Source: Geodermatophilus normandii (lineage in GTDB: Bacteria > Actinomycetota > Actinomycetes > Mycobacteriales > Geodermatophilaceae). Taken from it: a stretch of DNA of 64,000 nucleotides. This document shows positions 26,213 to 34,325 of this stretch, piece by piece (position 1 is the first letter of the stretch; each line of letters opens with the position of its first letter). The position numbers were made by a program, and so were the translations under genes. The notes beneath the pieces were generated by a model. That model ran no database searches. It was not told the DNA's origin and worked only from the letters and a program-made list of their open reading frames with translations. The stretch spans positions 868,001 through 932,000 of the forward strand of contig NZ_QGTX01000001.1 of the NCBI RefSeq assembly GCF_003182485.1, in the 5' to 3' direction.

Positions 26213-27637
26213 GTGAGTGCTCCGTCCGTGCGCGCCCAGCTGTTCCGGCGCAAGCCCGTGTCGGCCATGGTCGAGGAGACCGGCGCCACCGACGCCGACG
26301 GCGGGGTGCTGGCCCGCCGCATCGGGGTCGGCCAGCTCATGGCGCTGGGCATCGGCGCCACGATCGGCACCGGCATCTTCTTCGTGATGAGCACGGCGGT
26401 GCCCGAGGCGGGCCCGGCCGTCGTCGTCTCCTTCGTCCTGGCCGCCGTCACCGCCGGGTTCACCGCGCTCTGCTACGCCGAGCTGGCCTCCACCATCCCG
26501 GTCGCCGGCTCGTCGTACTCCTACGCCTACGCCACGCTCGGCGAGGTCGTCGCCTACGTCGTGGGCTGGTGCCTCGTGCTGGAGTACGCGGTCAGCTCGG
26601 CGGCGGTGTCGGTGGGCTGGAGCGAGTACCTCAACGAACTCCTCGACGACGTCATCGGCGTCCGCATCCCCGACGCGCTGTCCTTCGCGCCCGGCGCCGG
26701 CGGGGTCGTCAACCTGCCCGCGATCGTGCTGGTGACCCTGTGCGCGCTGCTGCTCGTGCGCGGGGCCAGCGAGTCGGCGCGCGCGAACGCGGTCATGGTC
26801 GTGCTGAAGGTCTGCGTGCTGCTGTTCTTCGTCGTCATCGCGTTCACCGCCTTCGACGCCGGCAACCTGTCGCCGTTCGCACCGCTCGGGGTGGCCGGGG
26901 TCAGCGCGGCGGCGTCGTCGATCTTCTTCAGCTTCATCGGCCTGGACGCCGTGTCGACCGCCGGAGAGGAGGTCCGCGACCCGCGCCGGACCCTGCCGCG
27001 GGCGATCATCGGCGCGCTGGTCGTGGTCACGGTGGTCTACCTGCTGGTCGCGCTCGCCGCGGTGGGCGCCCAGGCGGCCGGCGCCTTCGAGGGCCAGGAG
27101 GCGGGGCTGGCGGTGATCCTCGAGGACGTCGCGGGATCGCGGTGGCCGGCCGTCGTCCTGGCCGCCGGAGCGGTGGTCTCGATCTTCTCGGTGACGCTGG
27201 TGACCATGTACGGCCAGACGCGGATCCTGTTCGCGATGAGCCGGGACGGCATGATCCCGTCGCTGTTCGGCCGCGTCGACCGGCGCACGCTCACCCCCGT
27301 GCGCGGCACGGTCGCCGTCGCGCTGTTCGTCGGCGTGCTGGCGGGCTTCGTCCCGCTGGACTTCCTCATCGACCTGACCAGCATGGGCACGCTGGTCGCC
27401 TTCACCGTCGTGTCGATCGGCGTGATCGTGCTGCGCCGCACCCAGCCGGACCTCCCGCGCGGCTTCCGCGTGCCCGGCTACCCCGTCGTACCGGTGCTGT
27501 CGGTGGCCTTCTGCCTGTACCTCATCTACGGGCTGCCCGGGGTCACCTGGGCGCTGTTCGCCGGCTGGCTGGCCATCGCCGCCGTCGTGTACGCCACCTA
27601 CGCCCGCACCCACTCGGCCCTGCGGGCGCCGCGGTGA
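26213..27637 (+). CDS. APC-superfamily amino-acid permease
   Basis: A 474-residue transporter with about twelve membrane helices. The first helix region GQLMALGIGATIGTGIFFVM carries the APC-family GIGATIGTGIF signature that binds the substrate backbone. SIFFSFIGLDAVSTAGEEVRDPRRTLPRAI is the conserved helix 6-loop region, resembling cationic amino-acid transporters. The substrate is not predictable in detail. The GTG at 26213 follows GAGGAGG. The stop overlaps the start of a universal stress protein gene, and permease-UspA pairs of this kind are known, with the UspA partner thought to regulate transport. Confidence 0.9.
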   Translation: MSAPSVRAQLFRRKPVSAMVEETGATDADGGVLARRIGVGQLMALGIGATIGTGIFFVMSTAVPEAGPAVVVSFVLAAVTAGFTALCYAELASTIPVAGSSYSYAYATLGEVVAYVVGWCLVLEYAVSSAAVSVGWSEYLNELLDDVIGVRIPDALSFAPGAGGVVNLPAIVLVTLCALLLVRGASESARANAVMVVLKVCVLLFFVVIAFTAFDAGNLSPFAPLGVAGVSAAASSIFFSFIGLDAVSTAGEEVRDPRRTLPRAIIGALVVVTVVYLLVALAAVGAQAAGAFEGQEAGLAVILEDVAGSRWPAVVLAAGAVVSIFSVTLVTMYGQTRILFAMSRDGMIPSLFGRVDRRTLTPVRGTVAVALFVGVLAGFVPLDFLIDLTSMGTLVAFTVVSIGVIVLRRTQPDLPRGFRVPGYPVVPVLSVAFCLYLIYGLPGVTWALFAGWLAIAAVVYATYARTHSALRAPR

Positions 27638-28479
27638 CCCTCGTCGTCGGTCACCCCGCCGACCTCGAGGAGCGCGGCGAGGCCCACCTGCGCCTGGCCG
27701 CGACGCTGGCCCGCACGAGCGGGGACGACGTCGTGGTGGCCACGGTGACCGCGCGCGGCTTCCCCGACCCGCGCGTGGACCGCGAGTACCGGCTCTGGGT
27801 CGCCGACCTGGTGCGGTCCCGCCAGGGCCGGGCGGCGCACGACCTGCGGGGCGCCGGGGTGGCCGAGGTGCGCACCGTCGCCGTCGAGGCGTCCTCGGTC
27901 CCGGCCGGGCTGGTGACCGTGGTGGAGCAGGTCGGCGGCACGCTGCTGGTGCTCGGCCGGGAGGGCGCGGTGCCCGAGCACCTGCTGCACTCCTCCCCCG
28001 TGCCGCTCGCGCTCGCCGCGCGGGCCGGCTCCCCCGGGGAGCGGGTGACCCGGCTGACCTGCACCTGGGCCGGGACCGAGCGCTCCCGCGCCGCGCTGGC
28101 CTGGGCGCGGCGCACCGCGGCGGCCTGGGACGTGCCGCTGCGGCTGGTCACCTTCGCGCCCGAGCGCGACCCGATGCTGCCGTCGGAGACCGGCCTGCAC
28201 GTGGAGCGCGAGGTCAGCACGGCCTGGGCGCGGCAGGCGCAGGCCGAGCTGCAGCGGGTGGCCGCCGGCCTCCCCGGCCCGCCGGACACCCTGGTGGCAC
28301 GGGGCTCGGGATGGGCCGGCGCGGTGTCGGCCGCGGGGTGGACCGACGGCGACGTGCTGGTGGTCGGGTCCTCACGGCTCGGTCCGCTGGCGCGGGTCTT
28401 CCTCGGGTCGACGGCGACCCGCATCGTGCGCGCCGCGCCGGTCCCGGTGGTCGTCGTCCCCCGGGGCACGGAGGGCTGA
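27634..28479 (+). CDS. Universal stress protein (UspA-like, probably two domains)
   Basis: A 281-residue protein starting at a GTG that overlaps the permease stop (GTGA). The C-terminal half is a good UspA domain: VLVVGSSRLGPLARVFLGS and TATRIVRAAPVPVVVVPRG contain the G-2x-G-9x-G(S/T) nucleotide-binding motif. The N-terminal half begins LVVGHPADLEERGEAHL, has LLVLGREGAVP, and appears to be a degenerate first UspA domain. ATP binding is expected for the C-terminal domain. Translational coupling to the permease suggests a role in its control. Confidence 0.85.
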   Translation: MTLVVGHPADLEERGEAHLRLAATLARTSGDDVVVATVTARGFPDPRVDREYRLWVADLVRSRQGRAAHDLRGAGVAEVRTVAVEASSVPAGLVTVVEQVGGTLLVLGREGAVPEHLLHSSPVPLALAARAGSPGERVTRLTCTWAGTERSRAALAWARRTAAAWDVPLRLVTFAPERDPMLPSETGLHVEREVSTAWARQAQAELQRVAAGLPGPPDTLVARGSGWAGAVSAAGWTDGDVLVVGSSRLGPLARVFLGSTATRIVRAAPVPVVVVPRGTEG

Positions 28480-28653
28480 GGCGACACGCCCGCAGAGGGG
28501 CCGGCTTGACTCTCGCTGTGACGCGGCTCACAGTTGGGACGGGCGGGGGTAGCCGGGAAACGAGTGGCCACCGACAGCTCGGTGGACCGACCAACGCGGC
28601 CAGACCGCCAGGACCGGCCCCCCGCCCCTCTCCGGCCTCCGGGACCGCAGCCC

Positions 28654-29358
28654 TCAGCCCGCGAGCAGGGCGGCGAGCGCGGCCGTCCCCTCGAGGAGGG
28701 CCCGGGAGCGGGTGTCGACGTCCGCGTCCCGTGCCGCCAGCGCGGCGAGGACGTCGTCGCTCCGGCCCGCCTGGCGGAACTGCGGCAACAGCTCCCGCAG
28801 CGGGCCGATGCGGTACCCGGCGCGGCGGAGCTGGACGACGATCCGGGCGTCGCGGACGTCGGCCGGCGTGTACCGCCGCGCCTCGCCGGCGGCCCGCCGG
28901 GGGACGACGAGCCCCTCGGCGTCCCAGTGCCGCAGGGTCGACGGGCGCACGCCGAGGGCGGTCGCGAGCTCCGAGACGCCCATCGCGTCCGACGGCCGCA
29001 CGTCCGCGATCGGCTCGGCGGCGATCAGGCCGGCGGCCTCCCGGGCGAGGGCCAGGTCCCGCCGCTCGGCGTCGAGTCGGGCGTGCGCGGCGTCGAGGAG
29101 ACGGAGCAACCCGGACGCGGGGTCGCGGTGCGCGGCCCGCACCAGCTCCTTGGCCTGCACCGGCCCCACGGCGACGGCCAGCGAGCGGTAGGCCAGCGCG
29201 GCGCGGACGTGCGCGTCGGTGAAGGTGCGGTACCCCGACGCGGTCCGCTCCGCCGGGGGCAGGACGCCACCGGCCTCGAGGTCGCGGACCTGCTGGACCG
29301 AGTACCCGGCCCGCCGGGCGACGTCGACCGTCCGCAGGCCCGACTGGAGACTCCGCAT
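28654..29358 (-). CDS. MerR-family regulator with two HTH domains
   Basis: A 234-residue protein with two MerR-type helix-turn-helix regions. The first, at about residues 9-60, is RTVDVARRAGYSVQQVRDLE with GYRTFTDAH. The second, at about residues 127-195, is GVSELATALGVRPSTLRHWD with ARRYTPADVRDARIVVQLRR. Classical MerR proteins have one such domain; tandem copies occur in some actinobacterial regulators. No Cys-based metal site is visible. The ATG at 29358 has GGAGG five bases upstream. A 14-bp palindrome sits just upstream at 29388-29401, overlapping the start of the divergent DUF6194 gene, which suggests mutual regulation. Confidence 0.85.
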   Translation of the reverse strand: MRSLQSGLRTVDVARRAGYSVQQVRDLEAGGVLPPAERTASGYRTFTDAHVRAALAYRSLAVAVGPVQAKELVRAAHRDPASGLLRLLDAAHARLDAERRDLALAREAAGLIAAEPIADVRPSDAMGVSELATALGVRPSTLRHWDAEGLVVPRRAAGEARRYTPADVRDARIVVQLRRAGYRIGPLRELLPQFRQAGRSDDVLAALAARDADVDTRSRALLEGTAALAALLAG

Positions 29359-29387
29359 CCCCACCTCCGCGCGCCGACCGGCAGAAC

Positions 29388-29401
29388 CCTCCACATGGAG
29401 G
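29388..29401. promoter_or_regulatory. Palindrome between divergent MerR and DUF6194 genes
   Basis: CCTCCA, a two-base spacer, then TGGAGG. It is 30 bases upstream of the MerR start and overlaps the first codons of the DUF6194 frame. It could be a regulator site, or partly a Shine-Dalgarno (GGAGG) for a downstream start of the DUF6194 gene. Confidence 0.4.
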
Positions 29402-29888
29402 TGAGTGCCACGCTCGAAGGCGTGGGCATCGACGAGATCATCGAGCACGTCACCGCTCTGGGGGGCGTCCTGGTGCTGCGGCCGGGGCCGGGCGACGGGT
29501 CGCCGGAGGCCGCCTGGGGCGACGTCTTCCTCTACCACGCGCCCGACGGCGCCGTCCCCCGGACCCAGCCGTTCGCGACGATCGGGACGAAGGACCAGCC
29601 GGGCGACCGGTCGTCGCGGCTGGACCGCCCCGGGACGTTCCGCGTGAACGTCGGCGTCGGGCGGGAGCAGTTCACCGCCCTCGTCGGCCGCGGCCCCGGG
29701 AGCCGGCTGCCGGCGGGGAGCCCGCCCCCGACGTCGCCGACACCGTGCTGGCGCACCCGGTGTACGGCGAGCTCGGGTGGGTCTGCGTGGTCGACCCCGG
29801 CCCCCGCACGGAGGGCACGGTGCGGGACCTGCTGCGCACGGCCCACGGGCTCGCCCGGGCGCGGCGGGAGCGCCGCGAGGAGGCCTGA
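29395..29888 (+). pseudogene. DUF6194 family protein, frameshifted
   Basis: The first frame encodes GIDEIIEHVTALGGVLVLRPGP, WGDVFLYHAPDGAVPRTQPFATI and RLDRPGTFRVNVGVGREQF, which from memory match the DUF6194 family of about 150 residues. After about 29690 the family sequence continues in another frame: EPAAGGEPAPDVADTVLAHP, WVCVVDPGPRTEG and RDLLRTAHGLARARRER, ending at TGA 29888. A one-base deletion (or sequencing error) in the GC run near 29685-29700 explains this. Function is unknown. A strong terminator follows. Confidence 0.75.
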
Positions 29889-29896
29889 GACACACA

Positions 29897-29929
29897 GCGG
29901 CCCCGCTCCTGTGGGGGGAGCGGGGCCGC
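29897..29929. terminator. Bidirectional terminator
   Basis: GCGGCCCCGCTCC at 29897-29909 pairs perfectly with 29917-29929 around a seven-base loop. It lies between the plus-strand DUF6194 gene and the 3' end of the minus-strand tRNA genes, so it can serve both. Confidence 0.85.
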
Positions 29930-29949
29930 GGTGCTGTCTCAACCGGACG

Positions 29950-30022
29950 TGCACCCGAAGGGATTCGAACCCCTAACCTTCTGATCCGTAGTCAGATGCT
30001 CTATCCGTTGAGCTACGGGTGC
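29950..30022 (-). tRNA. tRNA-Arg (anticodon ACG)
   Basis: Cloverleaf with acceptor GCACCCG/CGGGTGC and discriminator A, anticodon loop CTACGGA between CTGA and TCAG stems, and T-loop TTCGAAT. The ACG anticodon is the substrate of TadA, encoded at 1468-1941. No CCA is encoded. Confidence 0.96.
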
Positions 30023-30043
30023 GGACTGTGCAGTTGTCGTGCG

Positions 30044-30132
30044 CGGAGGCTCCGGGATTTGAACCCGGGATGGGGATTAACCCAAACCGCATTAGCAGTG
30101 CGGCGCCATAGACCGGACTAGGCGAAGCCTCC
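30044..30132 (-). tRNA. tRNA-Ser (anticodon GCT)
   Basis: Class II tRNA with acceptor GGAGGCT/AGCCTCC, anticodon loop CTGCTAA between CCGCA and TGCGG, a long variable arm and T-loop TTCAAAT. It reads AGC and AGU. It lies 21 bases upstream of tRNA-Arg on the same strand and is probably in the same transcript. Confidence 0.95.
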
Positions 30133-30226
30133 CGGGGTCCGAGTCCCCCCGGAACCACCGCGGTAGAGACTACCAGCGGCCGCGGCGGCCCTCCCAGCCC
30201 GGGGGTCCGGGCCGGGAGGAGCACGG

Positions 30227-31439
30227 TCAGACGGCCATCCGCTCGCGGGCGACGGACGACGGACGGCGGCCGGGCACGAGCGTCACCAGCACCGCCACCG
30301 CGGCCCCGGCCACGGCGAGGACGAGGCTGCCGGTCACGCCGGACGACCCGTCGACGAGCGCGCCGCCCAGCGCCGCGCCGACCGCCGAGGCGCCGGTCGC
30401 CATCGTGGACAGCCAGGTGAAGGCCTCCGTGGTGGCGTGCGCCGGGGCGAGGGCGCCGACCAGCGAGTTCTGCACGGTCAGCGTGGGCGCGATCGCCGTG
30501 CCGCCCAGGAAGAGCAGGGCACCCAGCACCCACGGGCTCGACGCCGCGGTCAGCGGGCCAGGCCGATCGTCACGCCGAGCAGCAGCCACCGGTACTGCCG
30601 CGGCAGGGAGGCGCTGACCACGCGGGCGCCGAACCACAGCCCGCCGGCAACCGAGCCCAGCGACCACAGCGCGAGCAGCAGCCCCGACATGCCGGGCGAG
30701 CCGGCGTCGTCGGCGAAGGCCGGGACGGCGACCTCGAGCGCGCCGAAGCCGAGCATCAGCGCCGAGCCGCTCAGCAGCACCCGCGGCATGCCGGGGGCGA
30801 GCACGGTGGCGAACGGGCTGGTGCGCTCGGCGGACGGCACGGGCACCCAGCTGCGCATCGCGGTCGAGGCCGCGAGCCCCAGCGCGCCGGCGACCGCCAG
30901 CACCCCGCGACGCCCAGCGCCCACGCCGGGCCGGCGACGACGGCGAGCGTGGCCACCAGCGTCGGGCCGGCCACGAAGACCAGCTCGGTGGCGGTGGCGT
31001 CGAGGGCGAAGGCGGTGCCGCGGACGGCCGGGTCGACGCGCGACCACAGCGCGCGGACCGTCCCGGACACCAGCGGGGTGGCGGCACCGGCCGCGGCCGA
31101 CGCGGCGACGACGACCGCCGTCGGCGCGCCCCCGAGGACGACGGCCACCAGCAGCGCCAGCAGCAGCGGATAGGCGGCGGCCTGGACCAGCAGCACCGGA
31201 CGCGGGGTCCGGCGGTCGGCGAGCCGGCCGAGGACGGGCGCCATCGCGGCCATCGCCAGGCCGTAGGTGGCCGACGCGAGGCCGGCCACGGCGTAGGAAC
31301 CGGTCTGCTGCTGCACCATGAGCAGCAGCGCCAGCGGGACCATCGCCGAGGGCAGCCGACCGGCGAAGCCGGCGAGCAGCAGCACGGGGGCGGACGGCAG
31401 ACGCCAGACGGACAGGTACGAACGCACGACAGCACTCAC
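30227..31439 (-). pseudogene. MFS transporter with two frameshifts
   Basis: Starting at 31439 (MSAVVRSYLSVWRLPSAPVLL), a major facilitator protein can be read through helices 1-6, including the loop motif GRLADRRTPRPVLL. At about 30910 the frame must change (GVLAVAGALGLAAS continues), and again at about 30555 (PLTAASSPWVLGALL continues), to reach the end LVTLVPGRRPSSVARERMAV. Each change equals one missing base in a GC-rich run. With both corrected the protein is about 400 residues with twelve helices, normal for the family. It is divergent from a CGNR regulator across a long inverted repeat, suggesting the transporter is, or was, under control of that regulator. Confidence 0.75.
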
Positions 31440-31465
31440 TTCGGAACTTGCGCGGAAGAGGAACA

Positions 31466-31495
31466 GTAGGCGGTCAAACTCCGTTGACCCCCTAC
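31466..31495. promoter_or_regulatory. Long inverted repeat, likely operator, between MFS and CGNR genes
   Basis: GTAGGCGGTCAA at 31466-31477 and TTGACCCCCTAC at 31484-31495 match in 11 of 12 positions as inverted arms around a six-base spacer. TTGACC can also serve as a -35 element on either strand. Its location between divergent transporter and regulator genes is typical of an autoregulatory operator. Confidence 0.6.
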
Positions 31496-31522
31496 GACAG
31501 TAGCAGGGCGGTAGGGAGTCAC

Positions 31523-32056
31523 ATGGACTACGACACCTACGGGTCGAACGCCGTGGAGTTGGCCATCAGCCTGGCCAACGCCGACCGGGTGGCGGATCCG
31601 GACTGGGCCACGGCCTTCCTGAGCGCCCACGACGAGTGGTTCACGCCCGAGACGGCGCTGGACCTCTCCCCCGCCGAGACCCGCCGTGCCGCCGCGACCG
31701 CCGACCTCGTCCGCGCCGTCGCCGTCGCCGGGTCGCAGGACGACGTCATCGCCCGGCTCAACGAGCTGCTCGCCCTCGCCCAGCCGCACCCCTACGCCAC
31801 CGACCACGACGGCGAGCTGCACCTGCACTACGCCCGCCCCGACGCCCCCGCCCTCGAGCAGCTGACGACGACGGTGGCGATGGGGCTGTCACAGGTGGTG
31901 GCCCAGCACGGGTGGCAGCGGCTCGGCGTCTGCTCGGCCGACGCCTGCGACGACGTCTACGTGGACACCTCGCGCAACGCCAGCCGCCGTTACTGCTCGA
32001 ACACCTGCGCCAGCCGTTCGACGGTCGCCGCGTACCGCGCCCGCCGCAAGGCCTGA
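31523..32056 (+). CDS. CGNR zinc-finger transcriptional regulator
   Basis: A 177-residue actinobacterial regulator. The N-terminal helical domain (ABATE-like) contains YGSNAVELAISLANADR. The C-terminal zinc finger has Cys pairs in GVCSADACDDVYVD and RRYCSNTCASRSTVAAYRAR, ending with the basic helix expected to contact DNA. The finger class is named for a Cys-Gly-Asn-Arg motif, here replaced by CSNTC with the same spacing. The ATG at 31523 follows GGGAG. It diverges from the MFS transporter gene across an inverted repeat. Confidence 0.85.
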   Translation: MDYDTYGSNAVELAISLANADRVADPDWATAFLSAHDEWFTPETALDLSPAETRRAAATADLVRAVAVAGSQDDVIARLNELLALAQPHPYATDHDGELHLHYARPDAPALEQLTTTVAMGLSQVVAQHGWQRLGVCSADACDDVYVDTSRNASRRYCSNTCASRSTVAAYRARRKA

Positions 32057-32057
32057 G

Positions 32058-32113
32058 GCCCCTGTGCAGGGTCCCGCCGCGAGCCCGCGAGCGGTGGGGG
32101 GCAGAGGGGTCCT
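32058..32113. repeat. Intergenic near-palindromic repeat, copy 2
   Basis: Contains CCCGCCGCGAGCCCGCGAG followed by CGGTGGGGGGCAG, with CCCCTG upstream and GTCCT downstream, closely matching 23036-23090. It lies between the CGNR gene stop and the PAP2-kinase fusion start. Confidence 0.65.
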
Positions 32114-32131
32114 TCCACTAGCGTCCCGCGG

Positions 32132-33574
32132 GTGACCCCGTTGCGGCTGCGCCACTGGGACGCGCGGCTGCACGCCGCCGTCGGCGCCCTGCCCGCGAGC
32201 CCGGCCGACCGCTGGCTGAGGTGGCTGTCGCGGGCGGCCGACCACGGGAAGCTCTGGTTCGCGATCGCGCTGGTCCTGGCGGTGCGGCGCGGGCCGCTCC
32301 GGCGGGGCGCGCTGCGCGGCGTCGGCTCGCTCGCGGTGGCCAGCTCCGTGGTCAACGCGATCCTCAAGCGGGTGTTCGGCCGGGTGCGGCCCGACCTCGC
32401 CAACCTGACCACCGAGCGGCAGCTGCGCCGGGCGCCGCACACGCTCTCCTTCCCGAGCGGCCACTCGTCGTCGGCGGCCGCCTTCGCCACCGGCGTCGCG
32501 ATGGAGAGCCCGCTGGCCGGGGCCGCGCTCGGGCCCCTGGCGCTGGCCGTCGGGTACTCGCGGGTGCACGTGGGCGTGCACTACCCCGGCGACGTCGTCT
32601 CGGGGCTCGCGATCGGGGCCGGGGTGGCGCTGGCCGGACGGCGCTGGTGGCCGGTGCGGCCGACCGAGCCGGCGCGGGTGCGCCCCGCGCAGACGGCTCC
32701 GGCCCTGCCCGACGGCGAGGGCCTGGTGGTGGCGGTGAACCCGCGGTCGGGCCCGGAGGACTACGACCCCGCGGAGGAGATCCGGCGGCTGCTGCCGGCC
32801 GCCGAGGTGCTCACCACGTCGGCCGGGCAGAACATCACCGACGTGCTCGAGGACGCGGTGCGCTCGCGACGGCCGGCGGCGCTCGGGGTGGCCGGCGGCG
32901 ACGGCAGCGTGGCGGCCGCCGCGGCGGTGGCGCTGGAGGCCGGCCTGCCGCTGGCCGTCGTCCCGGCGGGGACGCTGAACCACTTCGCCCGCGACCTCGG
33001 CGTCGAGACGATCGAGGAGGCGGCCGAGGCGGTGACGGCCGGGCAGGCGGTGTGCGTGGACGTCGCCGACGTCAACGGGGTCCCGTTCCTCAACACCGCG
33101 AGCATCGGCGTCTACCCGGAGCTGGTGCGCCGCCGGGACGCCCTCGAGGGCCGGCTGGGCCGGTGGACGGCGACGGCCGTGGCGGCGGCGCAGGTGCTGC
33201 GCCGCGGGACGCCGGTGTCGATCGTGCTCGACGGCCGGCCGGCGCAGGTGTGGATCCTGTTCGTCGGCAACTGCAGCTACACCCCGCGCGGGCTGGCGCC
33301 GGCCTGGCGGCCGCGGCTGGAGGACGGCCTGCTCGACGTGCAGTACCTGCGCGCCGACGTGCCGTTCAGCCGCACCCGCGCGGTGCTCGGCGCGCTGCTC
33401 GGGATCAGCGACCGCAGCTCGGGCTACGCGTCGTTCCAGACGGCGCAACTGCGGGTGCACCTGTGGTCGGGGCCGCAGCGGGTGGCCTACGACGGCGAGA
33501 CGGGTGAGTCGTCCTCGACGTTCGTGTTCGGCAAGCGCTCCCCGCTGGCGGTGTACTGCAGCCGCACGTCCTGA
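32132..33574 (+). CDS. PAP2 phosphatase fused to a diacylglycerol kinase-like domain
   Basis: A 480-residue fusion. The N-terminal membrane PAP2 domain has all three phosphatase motifs: KRVFGRVRP (about residues 79-87), PSGH (108-111) and SRVHVGVHYPGD with catalytic His150. From about residue 195 a lipid kinase domain follows: VVAVNPRSGPEDYDP, AGGDGSVAAAAAVAL (nucleotide-binding GGDG) and VPAGTLNHFARDLG. Such fusions occur in actinobacteria; the phosphatase could cleave a lipid phosphate or pyrophosphate and the kinase rephosphorylate a lipid such as diacylglycerol or undecaprenol. The GTG at 32132 is the start. Domain order and motif preservation suggest both are active. Confidence 0.9.
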   Translation: MTPLRLRHWDARLHAAVGALPASPADRWLRWLSRAADHGKLWFAIALVLAVRRGPLRRGALRGVGSLAVASSVVNAILKRVFGRVRPDLANLTTERQLRRAPHTLSFPSGHSSSAAAFATGVAMESPLAGAALGPLALAVGYSRVHVGVHYPGDVVSGLAIGAGVALAGRRWWPVRPTEPARVRPAQTAPALPDGEGLVVAVNPRSGPEDYDPAEEIRRLLPAAEVLTTSAGQNITDVLEDAVRSRRPAALGVAGGDGSVAAAAAVALEAGLPLAVVPAGTLNHFARDLGVETIEEAAEAVTAGQAVCVDVADVNGVPFLNTASIGVYPELVRRRDALEGRLGRWTATAVAAAQVLRRGTPVSIVLDGRPAQVWILFVGNCSYTPRGLAPAWRPRLEDGLLDVQYLRADVPFSRTRAVLGALLGISDRSSGYASFQTAQLRVHLWSGPQRVAYDGETGESSSTFVFGKRSPLAVYCSRTS

Positions 33575-33589
33575 GCCGCTCCGGGGGTG

Positions 33590-33658
33590 TTCCTGCGGTG
33601 TCCTCCCCGCTCCTGCGGTGCTGCACGACCGCAGGAGAAGCCGGAACACCGCAGGAGC
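33590..33658. repeat. Four alternating copies of a 10-bp motif, terminator-like
   Basis: CTCCTGCGGT or its reverse complement occurs at 33590-33599 (first base T), 33610-33619, 33628-33637 and 33649-33658. The inner pair forms a perfect 10-bp hairpin with an eight-base loop; the outer pair can form a competing stem. It begins 15 bases after the kinase-fusion stop, so termination is likely. Confidence 0.75.
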
Positions 33659-33742
33659 AGTCCCTCCACAGGGGCACTGCGCGGAGGGTCGGTGTGTGGC
33701 TAGGGTCCCGGATCCGTGATCGCCGACGGGGGTGGACGACGC

Positions 33743-34324
33743 ATGGGCAGGGCTGCACGGACGGCGGCGGCGCTGGTGGTGGCGACGGCGGCGCTGGCCG
33801 GGTGCTCCGAGGCCGAGCCCGCCAGCGAGACCCTGCCGAGCACGAGCGCACAGGCCGCTCCCACCACCGAGGCCCTGCCACCCCTCGGCCCCGCCGACTT
33901 CCCCATGCCCCCCGAGGCCCGTCAGAAGACCCCCGCTGGCGCGGTCGAGTTCACGCGTTACTACATGGCTCTCGGCAACCACATCGCCACTGGTCCGCTC
34001 GACCCCGAACCTCTGCTCGAACTGAGTAACGGCTGCAATACCTGCCAGATGGTCGTCGATAGCTACGCCGCCGACCGCACCGCCGGCTATATGTATGGGC
34101 CCAGCACATACACGTTCGCCGAGTCGGGCCCCGCCATGATCGAGGGGGATACCGCCGCCGTCGGCTTTATATACGCCGAGAGTGCGCTGACTGTTTATCG
34201 ACCCAACGGGGAGGTTGTGCAGGAGCGCTCAGCCGCCGCTACAGGGACGCTTCAATCTGGGGCCCAACTGACGTGGGATGCGGAACGTGTCACTTGGCTC
34301 GTTCAGATTCTGACCGTCGGCTGA
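33743..34324 (+). CDS. Lipoprotein, DUF6318-like
   Basis: A 193-residue secreted lipoprotein. The signal peptide ARTAAALVVATAALAGC has a lipobox ending at Cys20, followed by a Ser/Thr/Glu/Pro-rich linker. PEEA-type motif MPPEARQKTPAGAVEFTRYYMAL then NGCNTCQMVVDSY, with a close Cys pair, recalls DUF6318 lipoproteins of actinobacteria, which have no known function. From about 33950 the codon use shifts to many TAT, TTT, CTT and AGT codons, unlike the neighbours. The stop is one base before the next start, so the two genes form a pair. Confidence 0.75.
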   Translation: MGRAARTAAALVVATAALAGCSEAEPASETLPSTSAQAAPTTEALPPLGPADFPMPPEARQKTPAGAVEFTRYYMALGNHIATGPLDPEPLLELSNGCNTCQMVVDSYAADRTAGYMYGPSTYTFAESGPAMIEGDTAAVGFIYAESALTVYRPNGEVVQERSAAATGTLQSGAQLTWDAERVTWLVQILTVG

Positions 34325-34325
34325 G

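Noticed and set aside
25015-28479. Very long open frame spanning the oxidase and permease genes
   Set aside because: Over most of its length it is an Arg/Ala-rich shadow frame of two real genes. Only its 3' end from 27634 is a genuine UspA gene.
29395-29888. DUF6194 frame change as programmed frameshifting
   Set aside because: No slippery heptamer or downstream pseudoknot was recognised, and other unrelated genes in the window carry similar indels.
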